Of a stretch of DNA of 64,000 nt, positions 8,812-18,116 are shown in pieces (positions within the stretch are counted from its first letter, which is position 1; each line of letters opens with the position of its first letter). A program made the translations under genes and the position numbers. The notes under the pieces were generated by a model. That model searched no databases. It was not told the DNA's origin and worked only from the letters and a program-made list of their open reading frames with translations. The DNA comes from Pedobacter sp. R20-19 (GTDB lineage: Bacteria > Bacteroidota > Bacteroidia > Sphingobacteriales > Sphingobacteriaceae): NCBI RefSeq assembly GCF_000708265.2, contig NZ_JCKI01000001.1, positions 682,001-746,000 of the forward strand, written 5' to 3'.

Positions 8812-9729
8812 TTAATTAAAAGATTGCCTGAATGCCGATGGTGTGAGGTTGGTTTTGGTTTTAAATAATTTAGTGAAAGACTGTAAATGCCCGAAACCAA
8901 GAGCATAAGCAATTTCACTAACTGATAAATCTGTTGTTGAAAGCTTCTCTTTAGCCAAATCAATCAGTTTCTGATGAAGATATTGCTGCATATTTAGACC
9001 AATAAGTGTTTTTAATAATCCAGAAAGATAGCCTGCTGAAATATTTAGTTTTTCGGCAATATAAGTTACAGTGGGTAAGCCTTTGCTGGCAAGATCTTCT
9101 TTTAAATAGTTATTAATCACATTTTCCAATCGATCGAGTATTTCATGGTTACTCGCTTTGCGTGTAATGAACTGGCGTTGGTAAAAACGTTGCGCATAAT
9201 TTAGCAGTAGGGCAATTTGAGCGATGATTACATTTTGGGTAAAGCTATCTATATTGCTATTTGTTTCAAATATCAATTGTTGGATAATGGTGTTTAATGT
9301 GATTTCTTCATTTTCTGCTACGTGTAGGGCTTCAAATAATGTGTAATCAAAAAAGTCGTAATCTTTTATTGTCTTAGCCAAAGGTGTGTTCCAAAGTAAA
9401 TCTGAATGGAAGAGAATCATCCACCCGGTTGGACGATGAATCCTATCTTCGTGAACCTCAACCGTAAAAACCTGCCCTGGGGCCATAAAAAATAATACAC
9501 CATCATCAAAATCGCTCATTTGCTGGCCATACTTAATTTTAGCATCAGGAACACGCTTCAGCGCGATGGAATAAAAGTCAAAAATCATGGTATTCGAAAG
9601 GCCATTTACAGGCATTTTTACGTCTTCAAGGTTAACCACACTCACCAGCGGATGCCCCGGTTTTGGCAATCCGGCAAGTTTATGATATTCTGATATCGTT
9701 TTAAATCGGTATCTGATCGAATTTTTCAT
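8812..9729 (-). CDS. AraC-family transcriptional regulator
   Basis: A 305-residue regulator with an N-terminal cupin-like ligand domain (PGQVFTVEVHEDRIHRPTGWMILFHSDLLW) and a C-terminal AraC double helix-turn-helix (about 205-305), including LNISAGYLSGLLKTLIG and the signature VSEIAYALGFGHLQSFTKLFKTKTNLTPSAFR split over its two helices. It starts nine bases after the stop of the upstream epimerase gene, so the two are probably co-transcribed. Regulators of this kind often control the adjacent oxidoreductase; the inducer is unknown. Confidence 0.9.
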   Translation of the reverse strand: MKNSIRYRFKTISEYHKLAGLPKPGHPLVSVVNLEDVKMPVNGLSNTMIFDFYSIALKRVPDAKIKYGQQMSDFDDGVLFFMAPGQVFTVEVHEDRIHRPTGWMILFHSDLLWNTPLAKTIKDYDFFDYTLFEALHVAENEEITLNTIIQQLIFETNSNIDSFTQNVIIAQIALLLNYAQRFYQRQFITRKASNHEILDRLENVINNYLKEDLASKGLPTVTYIAEKLNISAGYLSGLLKTLIGLNMQQYLHQKLIDLAKEKLSTTDLSVSEIAYALGFGHLQSFTKLFKTKTNLTPSAFRQSFN

Positions 9730-9738
9730 TGATACAAT

Positions 9739-10632
9739 TTACTTAAAATAAATCTCTTGTTTCAAATCCTGAATTAAGGTTTGATGTTTTGGTTCCCAAC
9801 CTAATCGCTCACGAGTTAAGCTTGCTGAAGCAGGACCATCTATGCTTACGAAATGTTCAAACCAGGTAAAATGGGCTGCAGCTTCCTGTTTTGATTTAGA
9901 GATAACTGGCAACCCTAGTTGCTTGCCAATAGCTTCAGCAATTGTTTTAATCTCTATTGATTCTTCTGCCACGCCATGAAAACGAGCACCTGGGCTGGCC
10001 TGTTCTAAAGCCAATCTAAAAAGCACTGCGGCATCCAAACGATGAACGGCAGTCCAACGGTTTTTCCCATCACCAACATAAGCAGATGAACCTGTTTTAC
10101 GGGCAATTTCAATTAGTATAGGTACGAAGCCATGGAAATCACCTTCTCCATGTACCGATGGAGATAGGCGAACAACGGATACACAAACATTCTTTGCGGC
10201 AAGGGCATCAACTGCTTTTTCTGATGCAATCCTGGGATTTAGACCACCATAATCAGGTAGTTTATCTTCCGTAGCAAGTTCATCAGGGCTAACGATTAGT
10301 GTGCCTGAAGTAACAATAAAGGGGCGATTGGTTCCCACAAGTATATTTCCTATGGTTTCTATAGCGATGCGATCAATCTCACATACGGCTTTAAAACGGG
10401 TAAAATCATGAATAAACCCTAAATGTATAATCCCATCAGCAGCGTTTGCACCCTGGCGTAAACTTTCCAGGTCTTCCAAATCACCTCTATGCACTTCGGC
10501 TCCTGCCAGCAATAGTGCTTTCGCTGCAGCCTCATTGCGGGCTAAGCCCAATACCTGATGCCCGGCATTAATTAATTCTTTTACCACGGCTGAACCAACA
10601 AAACCTGTTGCTCCTGTTACAAAAACTTTCAT
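9739..10632 (-). CDS. NAD-dependent epimerase/dehydratase-like SDR
   Basis: An extended short-chain dehydrogenase of about 297 residues. The nucleotide-binding motif GATGFVGSAVVKEL lies at the very N-terminus (MKVFVTGATGF), followed by the acidic AEVHRGDLEDLESL segment and a HRLDAAVLFRLALEQA C-terminal region typical of the atypical SDR group. The chosen ATG is at 10632, because the longer open frame to 10716 adds 28 unconserved residues before the Rossmann start. The classical YxxxK motif is not clear, so catalysis is uncertain. It is followed at nine bases by an AraC regulator. Confidence 0.85.
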   Translation of the reverse strand: MKVFVTGATGFVGSAVVKELINAGHQVLGLARNEAAAKALLLAGAEVHRGDLEDLESLRQGANAADGIIHLGFIHDFTRFKAVCEIDRIAIETIGNILVGTNRPFIVTSGTLIVSPDELATEDKLPDYGGLNPRIASEKAVDALAAKNVCVSVVRLSPSVHGEGDFHGFVPILIEIARKTGSSAYVGDGKNRWTAVHRLDAAVLFRLALEQASPGARFHGVAEESIEIKTIAEAIGKQLGLPVISKSKQEAAAHFTWFEHFVSIDGPASASLTRERLGWEPKHQTLIQDLKQEIYFK

Positions 10633-10793
10633 AGCGAATTGTTTTAATTTCTTAAATAATGTTATATGAGTTTGGATAGGAGTTATCATATAAATTGCTC
10701 CCAAATCACTATACAAAACTCCATCCTTTTTAAGGATACAATTTAGCCAAATCCATTTTTCATTTAGCTAAAACACATCTTATGGCTGATGCA

Positions 10794-10824
10794 CAAAAAA
10801 AGCTGATGCGTTTTATGCATCAGC
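10794..10824 (-). terminator. Terminator after the SPFH gene
   Basis: GCTGATGC (10802-10809) / GCATCAGC (10817-10824), with seven A residues at 10795-10801 that form the T-run on the minus strand. It is positioned to end transcription of the SPFH-protein gene. Confidence 0.8.
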
Positions 10825-10846
10825 CTGTATTAGAAGTTAAATTTGC

Positions 10847-11779
10847 TTAAACTTTCTTTGCATTATTCTGATTTTGCTGCATGGCCATCATTTCTTTCAT
10901 GGTTTTGTTCATGCCTTCGGTACTGCCATCAAGAAAAATAACGTTTCCTTCACTGTACTCTGCAAACTGTTTAATGGCTTCCGTCCACATGGTAAATAAG
11001 ATTACAGAAGTGTCCAGATTGGCTTGCTGCATTTCATGTGCGGCATTAGTCATACCCTTTGCTACCTCTTCTCTAAATAAGGCAATTCCCTGCCCACGAA
11101 GTTGTGCCGCTTCGCGTTCTGCTGTTGCAGCAATTTTAATCGCATTACCGTCTGCTTCTGCACCTTTGGTTTTGGTAATTAATAAAGCCTGACCTTCATT
11201 TTCGGCAGCTGCCTTTAAGTTATTTGAAGCCACCACGCGGCTCATGGAGCGCATAATTTCTTCATCGAAAGTAATATCGTTCAATTGCAAATCTTGTAAA
11301 TGATAACCCCAGCCATCCAAAACCTGATCTATTTGTTCTTTAACATGCAATACAATTTCATTGCGCTGTGCTAGCACGTTGGCCTGTTTTTGAGTGGCTA
11401 CATATGCCCGGATAGAACCCTCAATGGTTCTAATTAAGGCTTGCATTAAATTGGTGGCATCAACAAATTTAAAGGCTACGTTTTTGATGGTTTCCTCATC
11501 CTGGTTTACAACAGAATATAAAAGCATCGCCTTGAAATAAACATTTGCCTGATCTTGTGTTACCGCTTGAAAAGATAATTCAACGGAGCGATTTTGAATA
11601 GAGATTCGCGAATAGATTTGTTCAATAAGCGGTATTTTGAAATTTAATCCTGGCCTTAGTTGCCTGCGATATTTTCCGAAAACAGTTACCACAGCTATAG
11701 TTCCTTGCTTTACCGTAACAAACGAGCTAAACAGAATTACAATTCCGAGAAAGATAACGATGTAAATGATGTATTGCAT
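10847..11779 (-). CDS. SPFH/Band 7 (stomatin-like) membrane protein
   Basis: A 310-residue protein with one N-terminal membrane anchor (IIYIVIFLGIVILFSSFV), the SPFH/Band 7 domain (KQGTIAVVTVFGKYRRQLRPGL, YSRISIQNRSVELSF) and a helical alanine/glutamate-rich flotillin-like segment (about 195-260). Such proteins form ring-shaped oligomers at the inner membrane that organise lipid domains and membrane proteases. No NfeD partner was found next to it. The gene is flanked by its own terminator and appears monocistronic. Confidence 0.88.
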   Translation of the reverse strand: MQYIIYIVIFLGIVILFSSFVTVKQGTIAVVTVFGKYRRQLRPGLNFKIPLIEQIYSRISIQNRSVELSFQAVTQDQANVYFKAMLLYSVVNQDEETIKNVAFKFVDATNLMQALIRTIEGSIRAYVATQKQANVLAQRNEIVLHVKEQIDQVLDGWGYHLQDLQLNDITFDEEIMRSMSRVVASNNLKAAAENEGQALLITKTKGAEADGNAIKIAATAEREAAQLRGQGIALFREEVAKGMTNAAHEMQQANLDTSVILFTMWTEAIKQFAEYSEGNVIFLDGSTEGMNKTMKEMMAMQQNQNNAKKV

Positions 11780-11865
11780 AATTAGATTTTTTTTGAAGTT
11801 AAAAAAAAATCATACAAATTACATGAAGCTTTTTGTAGCTTTATTTTTTCCTAACTTAATATTAC

Positions 11866-13908
11866 ATGAAAAAGAATTTATTTCTTCCTGCGGCGGCAAT
11901 ATTGTTATTTGCGGCTTGTCAGAATGATAAAAACCATCAGGCTACAGAAACAGATCAGAGAACTGTATTTTTTGATACTGCCGGAATGGATTCGACAGTA
12001 AAACCAGGCGATAACTTTTTCCTTTACGCCAATGGAAAATGGATGAAAAATGCGAAAATCCCACAAACGGAAACGGGATGGGGCTCTTTCTATACTTTAT
12101 ATAACGATAATCTTAAAAATTTAAGAACCATTCTGGAAAATGCTGCCAAAAGCAATGTTGCAAAAGGAAGTAATGAACAAAAGGTTGGTGATTTTTATGC
12201 CAGTGGAATGGATTCTTTAACCATTGAAAAGCTTGGTGTAATGCCTGTAAAACCGCTCCTGGCCAAAATTGATGGTATTAAAAATGATGAGGATCTCATT
12301 AATTTCGTATCTGAAGGTTTTAAAAATGGCCAGGGAGATTTATTCGGTTTTGGTGTTGATCCGGATGATAAAATGAGTTCCAAAAACGTACTTATTTTTA
12401 CTCAAACCGGGCTCAATTTACCAGAACGTAGTTATTATCTCGATCAGGATGATAAGGCTAAAAAAATCAGATCTGAATATTTAAAGTACATCACCAAAGT
12501 GTTTAGCCTTTCCGGAGATTCTACTCAAGCTTCAACCTATGCAGACCATATTCTAAAGCTAGAAACTATGCTGGCAAAATCACACTCAACACCAGTTGAA
12601 TTGCGTGATCCGCAGAAAAACTATAATAAGCTGGCAGTTGCAGATTTTCAGAAACAAATTCCAAATATCAATTTTAATACGGTACTGAAGAATATTGGAG
12701 CATCAACAGATAGCATCATTGTTAGACAGCCAAAATACTACCAAACATTATCAACTTTGATTAAAAGCCAGCCTATTGAAACCTGGAAAGAAAAATTAAA
12801 GTTTGATGCATTAAATAATGCCGCAAATGCACTGACCAAAGCATTTAGAACGGCAAAATTTGAGTTCTTTAGTAAAACATTGTATGGTCAGCTTGCACAA
12901 ACTGAAAGATGGAAAACAATGGTTAACAATACGGATAATAACCTTGGCGATTTATTAGGACAGCTTTATGCCGAACAATATTTTAAGCCTGAAGCTAAAA
13001 AACGGATGCTTGAACTGGTTAATAACCTGCAGAAGGTATATGAAGAACGAATTAAAAAAGTAGATTGGATGTCTGCCGAAACCAAGAAAAAAGCCCTTGA
13101 AAAGTTAAATGCCTTTATAAAAAAAATAGGCTATCCTGATCAGTGGAAAAAGTATGATGATGTAGAAATTTCAAGAAATACCTATTTCGCTAACCTTCAA
13201 TCGGCCAGAAAACACAGTTATAAAGAAATGATGGCTAAGTTGGGTAAAACAGTTGATAAAACAGAATGGTTTATGACACCTCCAACAGTAAATGCATATT
13301 ATAATCCGGCTTATAACGAAATTGTGTTTCCGGCAGGGATTTTACAATTTCCATTCTTCGCTTTCAATGCAGATGATGCCATTAACTATGGTGCTATTGG
13401 TGCAGTTATCGGTCATGAGATGACGCATGGATTTGACGATCAGGGCAGACAATACGATGCTGCAGGTAATTTAAAAGAGTGGTGGACAAAAGAAGATGCT
13501 GCGAAATTTAAAACCAAAGCTGATAAGGTGGTTGCGCTATATGATAAGTTTACGCTTTTGGATAACCAACATGTAAATGGTGCCTTAACTTTGGGTGAAA
13601 ACCTAGCCGATATTGGTGGTTTAAATATTGCATATGATGCCTTTAAATTAACAGACCAAGCCAAAAGCGATAAAAAGATCGACGGCTTTACACCAGATCA
13701 GCGTTTCTTTTTAGGTTTCGCACAGGTTTGGAGAATGAAAACCAGAGATGAATCGATGCGTGTTCGCATTAAAACAGATCCACATAGTCCGGAAATGTTT
13801 AGGGTTAATGGTACAGTTTATAATATGGAAGCTTTTTATAAGGCATTCAACATACCAAGTACAGCAAAAATGTATTTAGCACCAGAAAATAGGTTAGGTG
13901 TTTGGTAA
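11866..13908 (+). CDS. M13-family (neprilysin-like) metallopeptidase lipoprotein
   Basis: A 680-residue exported endopeptidase. It has a lipoprotein signal (LLFAAC, lipidated Cys near 19), the N-terminal M13 domain beginning at VKPGDNFFLYANGKWM, and the C-terminal catalytic domain with NAYYNPAYNEIVFPAGILQ, the zinc motif HEMTH at 517-521 and ENLADIGGL carrying the third zinc ligand. The C-terminus ends in the usual NRLGVW, where family members end in a short xxxW. Length is typical. It probably degrades peptides in the periplasm or on the outer membrane. A terminator follows directly. Confidence 0.95.
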   Translation: MKKNLFLPAAAILLFAACQNDKNHQATETDQRTVFFDTAGMDSTVKPGDNFFLYANGKWMKNAKIPQTETGWGSFYTLYNDNLKNLRTILENAAKSNVAKGSNEQKVGDFYASGMDSLTIEKLGVMPVKPLLAKIDGIKNDEDLINFVSEGFKNGQGDLFGFGVDPDDKMSSKNVLIFTQTGLNLPERSYYLDQDDKAKKIRSEYLKYITKVFSLSGDSTQASTYADHILKLETMLAKSHSTPVELRDPQKNYNKLAVADFQKQIPNINFNTVLKNIGASTDSIIVRQPKYYQTLSTLIKSQPIETWKEKLKFDALNNAANALTKAFRTAKFEFFSKTLYGQLAQTERWKTMVNNTDNNLGDLLGQLYAEQYFKPEAKKRMLELVNNLQKVYEERIKKVDWMSAETKKKALEKLNAFIKKIGYPDQWKKYDDVEISRNTYFANLQSARKHSYKEMMAKLGKTVDKTEWFMTPPTVNAYYNPAYNEIVFPAGILQFPFFAFNADDAINYGAIGAVIGHEMTHGFDDQGRQYDAAGNLKEWWTKEDAAKFKTKADKVVALYDKFTLLDNQHVNGALTLGENLADIGGLNIAYDAFKLTDQAKSDKKIDGFTPDQRFFLGFAQVWRMKTRDESMRVRIKTDPHSPEMFRVNGTVYNMEAFYKAFNIPSTAKMYLAPENRLGVW

Positions 13909-13927
13909 TTCATAAAAAACTGAATAT

Positions 13928-13962
13928 AAGCCACGTTTCTAAAAAGATCGTGGCTTTTTTGT
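13928..13962 (+). terminator. Terminator after the M13 peptidase
   Basis: AAGCCACG (13928-13935) / CGTGGCTT (13949-13956), eight base pairs with a 13-base loop, then a run of T. Confidence 0.8.
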
Positions 13963-14017
13963 GCACTTTAAAACAAAAGTAAGAATTTGTTGTATTTAAT
14001 CTATTAATCTAAAATCA

Positions 14018-14203
14018 ATGAACATAAAACGCACTTTTGGAACTATATTAACTATTCTTGGAATTGTTGGACTTATCTACGCCGGATACGGATTTGTAAA
14101 CCACAGCACAGCTACAAGAGGATTATTCGTATATGGAATTATTGGATTGATATTTTTCGTTTCAGGAATTGGGCTTGTTAAAAATACCAAAGACGAGAGT
14201 TAA
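14018..14203 (+). CDS. Small two-TM membrane protein
   Basis: A 61-residue protein with two hydrophobic helices (about 8-25 and 35-53) and short charged ends, MNIKRTF at the start and KNTKDES at the stop. I recognise no named family; the glycine-rich helices and positive-inside N-terminus argue that it is a real inner-membrane peptide. Nothing in its neighbourhood suggests a function. Confidence 0.55.
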   Translation: MNIKRTFGTILTILGIVGLIYAGYGFVNHSTATRGLFVYGIIGLIFFVSGIGLVKNTKDES

Positions 14204-14281
14204 GCCTACACTGATCAGAATCTCCTGAATTTTAAATAGCTATATTTTAGTATAGTGTTTCTTTAAATAATACTGATGGTG

Positions 14282-14301
14282 ATCATGATTGCAGTCATGA
14301 T
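14282..14301. repeat. Near-perfect 20-base palindrome
   Basis: ATCATGATTGCAGTCATGAT pairs at 18 of 20 positions and lies between two convergent small membrane-protein genes. It lacks a T-run, so it may be a binding site or a weak transcript end. Confidence 0.4.
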
Positions 14302-14331
14302 TCAATATGAAAGAATGATGTTAATAACATC

Positions 14332-14496
14332 TTATTCTCCATATTTAAAATCCAATATAAAATATATTACGATAGCTAAACTTATCAATATAATTGGTGC
14401 CAATTTATTTGATGGAGAAAATGCCATAAAAATTGGTAAAATAATTGCGGGCAAAAGAAGGACATTACCCTTATGTTTGATCCATTTATCTTTCAT
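14332..14496 (-). CDS. Small two-TM membrane protein
   Basis: A 54-residue protein starting at MKDKWIKHKGN, with two hydrophobic helices around 10-25 and 33-50. The ATG at 14496 is chosen because it lies two bases beyond the stop of the upstream small gene, an arrangement that suggests translational coupling; the longer frame to 14550 would overlap that gene. No family recognised. Confidence 0.5.
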   Translation of the reverse strand: MKDKWIKHKGNVLLLPAIILPIFMAFSPSNKLAPIILISLAIVIYFILDFKYGE

Positions 14497-14497
14497 A

Positions 14498-14689
14498 TTA
14501 TGATCGTTTTCTTTTGTGCTTAATAATCTGATATTGGCTAAACGCAACAACGCATCCTGCTAATATAATCACTCCTGCAGATAAAAGGTTTTTAGGATTT
14601 TGGTTGATATAATAAGCCGCAACCAAAACTAAAATTGCAGCAGCAATTCCAATAATATAATGAAGTATCAATCCTTTTTTCATAAACAA
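14498..14689 (-). CDS. Small two-TM membrane protein
   Basis: A 63-residue protein with two hydrophobic helices (about 8-26 and 34-52) and a basic tail, KHKRKRS. ATG at 14689 or 14683 would both serve (MFMKKG). It is followed immediately by another small membrane-protein gene, so the two likely form a mini-operon. Function unknown. Confidence 0.55.
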   Translation of the reverse strand: MFMKKGLILHYIIGIAAAILVLVAAYYINQNPKNLLSAGVIILAGCVVAFSQYQIIKHKRKRS

Positions 14690-14726
14690 AGATTCGTAAA
14701 TAAACTGTAACTGTTGTAACAGGAAG

Positions 14727-15824
14727 TTAATTTTTTAAGGTAATCCTATTATTTTCAAAGTTCAGCTGGTGACCTGTAAAATCGATATCCGTTAAGGATT
14801 TAATGCGTTTAAAGGCACCTTGGTTTTCATCTAATGTTAAACGGTTAATTTTGTCCTGTTTAACAGAAGTTATATCAGCAAATAAGAAATCGCCTTTTGC
14901 ATTTATTTTTAATTGAAGTAATGGAGCAATTCCATTATTGCCTTTTAGGCTAAACATGCCATAAGTACAAAAATTACCCAAACTATAAGCAATAAATTTA
15001 TGCTTATAAACCTCAACAGCTCGGGTAACATGCGGGCCATGACCTAAAACTACATCTGCACCAGCATCAATGACGGCATGTGCAAAGGCATATACATTTC
15101 CACGGTTTTCATTATAGAAAATTTCATTTTTACGGGGTACATGCTCAAAGCGTGCTCCTTCACCGCCACCATGAAAAGATACAATTACAATGTCTGCCAT
15201 GGTTTTGAGACGGGTAACCAAAGCTTTGGCATCAGCTACTTTATTAATGGAAACAGTATTCTCATTTGGAGCAAAGGCGCAAAAAGCATATTTAATACTA
15301 TCCTTTTCAAAAATTTCGAAAGGTTTATTGAGTTGACCTGCATAATGAATTTGTAAGGAATCTAAAATCCTCGCAGTATTTTTCCTACCCTTGGCATCAA
15401 AATCGCCAACATGATTATTCGCAATACTCAATACGTTGAAGCCAGCCTTTTTATAAATTCCGGCATAACGTTCAGGCATTCTGAAAGCATAACAATTGTT
15501 TGGATTAATCCCATTACATTTTGTAGAGTTTCCGGAGTTTAAAAAGCAACCTTCAAGGTTTCCAAACACAATATCACCTTTTAATAAGCTGTCCACAGCC
15601 TGAAAACTATTTACCGCGTCATCTGGAGGAAGGTTTTCTTTTGAGGGGAAAGCTGAACCGAGCATTATATCGCCCACAGCAGTAATGGAGATGGTATCTT
15701 TAATTTTTCTGATCAAAGTATCCTGCTTTTGTACCGACACTTTAACCTGTGCATCATTGCTTGTGCAGCTAATGAAAATAACGATAGCAATAAAAGAAAA
15801 TAAGAGTGTGTTATAAAATTTCAT
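14727..15824 (-). CDS. CapA-family lipoprotein (poly-gamma-glutamate/metallophosphatase-like)
   Basis: A 365-residue exported lipoprotein (signal 1-19, lipobox near IFISC) of the CapA/PgsA family, which has a calcineurin-like metallophosphoesterase fold. The expected metal-site segments are present in order: GDIMLGSA, FGNLEGCF, SIANNHVGDFD, VSFHGGGEG and LGHGPHVTRAVE. In Bacillus CapA takes part in poly-gamma-glutamate export, but the synthetase genes are not nearby, so the substrate here is unknown. Confidence 0.88.
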   Translation of the reverse strand: MKFYNTLLFSFIAIVIFISCTSNDAQVKVSVQKQDTLIRKIKDTISITAVGDIMLGSAFPSKENLPPDDAVNSFQAVDSLLKGDIVFGNLEGCFLNSGNSTKCNGINPNNCYAFRMPERYAGIYKKAGFNVLSIANNHVGDFDAKGRKNTARILDSLQIHYAGQLNKPFEIFEKDSIKYAFCAFAPNENTVSINKVADAKALVTRLKTMADIVIVSFHGGGEGARFEHVPRKNEIFYNENRGNVYAFAHAVIDAGADVVLGHGPHVTRAVEVYKHKFIAYSLGNFCTYGMFSLKGNNGIAPLLQLKINAKGDFLFADITSVKQDKINRLTLDENQGAFKRIKSLTDIDFTGHQLNFENNRITLKN

Positions 15825-15841
15825 TATAATTTTTGGTGTAT

Positions 15842-15874
15842 AAAAAAATCCTCCAAAATTACTTCTGGAGGATT
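15842..15874 (-). terminator. Terminator after the NlpC/P60 gene
   Basis: AATCCTCC (15847-15854) / GGAGGATT (15867-15874), with an A run at 15842-15848 that becomes the T-tract on the minus strand. It separates the NlpC/P60 gene from capA. Confidence 0.75.
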
Positions 15875-15919
15875 ATATCTATTCAATCTAGGATTGTAAA
15901 TCTACAACCTTAAATCGTA

Positions 15920-16477
15920 TTATTCTACTGTAAATTCCTTTTTGAAGGATTCCAATACCCGGCCGCCCTTATAAAAATAACGACTGTAGTATGGCTCGTT
16001 TAAATTGCTGATTACCACACCTCGTGAACTTGATGCATGCGCAAATCTGTTATCACCTAAATAAATTCCTACATGAGATATACTTCTGCTTCTAATCTTG
16101 AAAAAAACCAGGTCTCCCTCTTTTAAATCTTCTTTAGATAACGGGTCTACCATGCTGAAGATATCACGTGAATTTCTTCTGATTGTGGTGTTGAAAACTT
16201 TGTCGTATATCGCTTTGGTAAAAGCAGAACAATCAATCCCTTTTTTGCTTGAACCACCATAACTGTAAGGTGTTCCAATCCATTCGTAAATAAATTTATA
16301 TAATTTTAAATTCGAAGTCGCATCTACCGCTACACCCATTACTTGAGAAAAGTACTGTGAAGCTAAGTTGTCAGGATCATTTAAGTCTTTACCAGATTCT
16401 TTTGTTTTTGTTTGCGCAAATGCGGCTGAGAACGTGCAAATAGCGATTAAGGATGAAAACAAAAATTTTTTAATCAT
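15920..16477 (-). CDS. NlpC/P60 (C40) cell-wall hydrolase
   Basis: A 185-residue secreted peptidase with a signal peptide (1-21, cleavage after FAAFAQ-like AFAQ) and a single NlpC/P60 domain (about 58-180). The catalytic triad is readable as Cys83 in GIDCSAF, His135 in SISHVGIYLG and His147 in RFAHASSSRG. Such enzymes cut gamma-D-Glu-diaminopimelate links in peptidoglycan stem peptides. A good Bacteroidota promoter lies 70-100 bases upstream, and a terminator follows, so it is transcribed alone. Confidence 0.93.
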   Translation of the reverse strand: MIKKFLFSSLIAICTFSAAFAQTKTKESGKDLNDPDNLASQYFSQVMGVAVDATSNLKLYKFIYEWIGTPYSYGGSSKKGIDCSAFTKAIYDKVFNTTIRRNSRDIFSMVDPLSKEDLKEGDLVFFKIRSRSISHVGIYLGDNRFAHASSSRGVVISNLNEPYYSRYFYKGGRVLESFKKEFTVE

Positions 16478-17090
16478 GTTATACAGTTATGTTTGGGTAT
16501 TCACTTACACAGTAACGTAAACCATTTTGGCTTATTGTTGATTGTCAAAGGTATCAATTATACAAATGTCATCCAAATGTTTGTGTTAAAAAGCAAAAGT
16601 TATTAACATCTCCACGTTGTGACATGTTGGTAAACGATATTTTAAAGTTAAAATTATCTCGCTAAAGAAAAGAATTTTGAAGGGTTTTTTAATATGATTG
16701 TACTTAAGGTTGTAAATAATGGCTAAATTAATCAGTATTTATCATGTTAGGGTCTAATCCCTTTAAAAGCGCAAACTAATTTCTGGATTTTTTTGACAGC
16801 GGTGCCTTGCTTATGATGTGTTTGAAGTGCAGTTTGTTAATTGTGGCAGGATAAAGTTTTGCAGAATAAAATTTCATAATCATTAGAATAAGGAATTTGT
16901 TAAATTGTGAAATTAATCATCTGTGAAATTGCCTTTCTAGAGGAATAAGTAGATATGAAGCCCAAATGGTTAAGTAACAAAAGTTAAATGTAATTTCATA
17001 GCTGATATTATGATGTTTTTACATTAGAAAGTGCCAAAAATTATAATAAAAAAATTAGATTTGCTGTCGCAAAAAAACAAATACCCTAAA
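16478..17090. other. Long AT-rich intergenic region between nlpC and pdhA
   Basis: More than 550 bases without a believable coding frame. The left end holds the divergent NlpC/P60 promoter. The remainder must hold the pdhA promoter and leader, but no clear TAnnTTTG with a spaced TTTG was found on the plus strand, and no riboswitch-like fold was recognised. Confidence 0.6.
16546..16577 (-). promoter_or_regulatory. Bacteroidota-type promoter of the NlpC/P60 gene
   Basis: On the minus strand, TTTG (16577-16574), a 20-base spacer and TACCTTTG (16553-16546) match the -33/-7 consensus TTTG-N19-21-TAnnTTTG exactly. The predicted leader is about 65 bases. Confidence 0.6.
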
Positions 17091-18086
17091 ATGAGTGCAG
17101 TAGAAATAAATAAAGATACCTGGTTAAAGTGGTTTGAGTCGATGTTGCTAATGCGCAAGTTCGAAGAGAAAACTGGCCAGTTATACGGACAACAAAAAAT
17201 ACGTGGCTTTTGTCATTTATACATTGGACAAGAAGCTGTGGTTGCAGGAGCAATATCTGCAATGCAAAAAGGTGATTCGATGATTACTACCTATCGCGAT
17301 CATGCTCATGCTTTAGCTTTAGGTGTAAGTGCCGATAGCATTATGGCAGAAATGTATGGTAAAGCTACAGGTTGCTCTAAAGGTAAAGGTGGTTCTATGC
17401 ACATGTTTAGCAAAGAACATAATTTTTATGGTGGCCATGCAATTGTTGGAGGTCAGATTCCATTAGGTGCTGGTGTTGCTTTTGCAGAAAAATACAAAGG
17501 AACAGATAATGTTAATATTTGTTACATGGGCGATGGCGCAGTACGTCAGGGTGCATTAAACGAAACCTTTAACATGGCTATGTTGTGGAAATTGCCAGTA
17601 ATTTTTGTTTGTGAAAATAATGGTTATGCAATGGGTACTTCGGTACAACGTACTACAAACATGACTGATATTTATAAAATTGGTTTAGGTTTTGATATGC
17701 CTTGTGCGCCAGTTGATGGGATGGATCCGGTTGCCGTTCACAATGCAATGGACGAAGCTATTCAACGTGCCCGTAAAGGTGAGGGGCCAACTTTCTTAGA
17801 AATGAGAACTTATCGTTACCGCGGTCACTCTATGTCTGATCCGGCTAAATATCGTACTAAAGAAGAATTAGAAGATTATAAAGCTAAAGATCCTGTTGAA
17901 CTGGCAAGAGAAACGATCCTGAAAGAAAAATATGCGGATGAGGCATGGATTGAAGAAGTAGAAACGAAAGTTAAAGCGATAGTAGATCAGGCCGTAAAAT
18001 TTGCTGAAGAATCTCCATGGCCGGAAGTTTCCGAATTATACAAAGATGTATACATGACGGAAAACTATCCTTATGTAATGGACTAA
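17091..18086 (+). CDS. pdhA: Pyruvate dehydrogenase E1 component, alpha subunit
   Basis: A 331-residue thiamine-diphosphate enzyme subunit that decarboxylates pyruvate and acetylates the E2 lipoyl arm. The TPP-binding motif is visible as GDGAVRQGALNETFNMAMLWKLPVIFVCENN, read here in two parts (GDGAVRQG and ENN), and the phosphorylation-loop-like YRYRGHSMSDPAKYR is typical of E1 alpha. ATG at 17091 (MSAVEINKDTW) is preferred over GTG at 17031, whose extra 20 residues are lysine-rich and unconserved. E2 follows after 30 bases; the beta subunit gene is not in the window and must be elsewhere. Confidence 0.95.
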   Translation: MSAVEINKDTWLKWFESMLLMRKFEEKTGQLYGQQKIRGFCHLYIGQEAVVAGAISAMQKGDSMITTYRDHAHALALGVSADSIMAEMYGKATGCSKGKGGSMHMFSKEHNFYGGHAIVGGQIPLGAGVAFAEKYKGTDNVNICYMGDGAVRQGALNETFNMAMLWKLPVIFVCENNGYAMGTSVQRTTNMTDIYKIGLGFDMPCAPVDGMDPVAVHNAMDEAIQRARKGEGPTFLEMRTYRYRGHSMSDPAKYRTKEELEDYKAKDPVELARETILKEKYADEAWIEEVETKVKAIVDQAVKFAEESPWPEVSELYKDVYMTENYPYVMD

Positions 18087-18116
18087 TATTTTAAAGATTT
18101 CAATTAATTAGATATA

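Noticed and set aside
10633..10716. 28-residue N-terminal extension of the epimerase
   Set aside because: Unconserved and placed before a Rossmann motif that normally begins the protein.
14276..14503. 75-residue plus-strand frame over the small membrane-protein pair
   Set aside because: Opposite to two frames with better TM layout, basic tails and abutting stop/start; the plus frame lacks such features.
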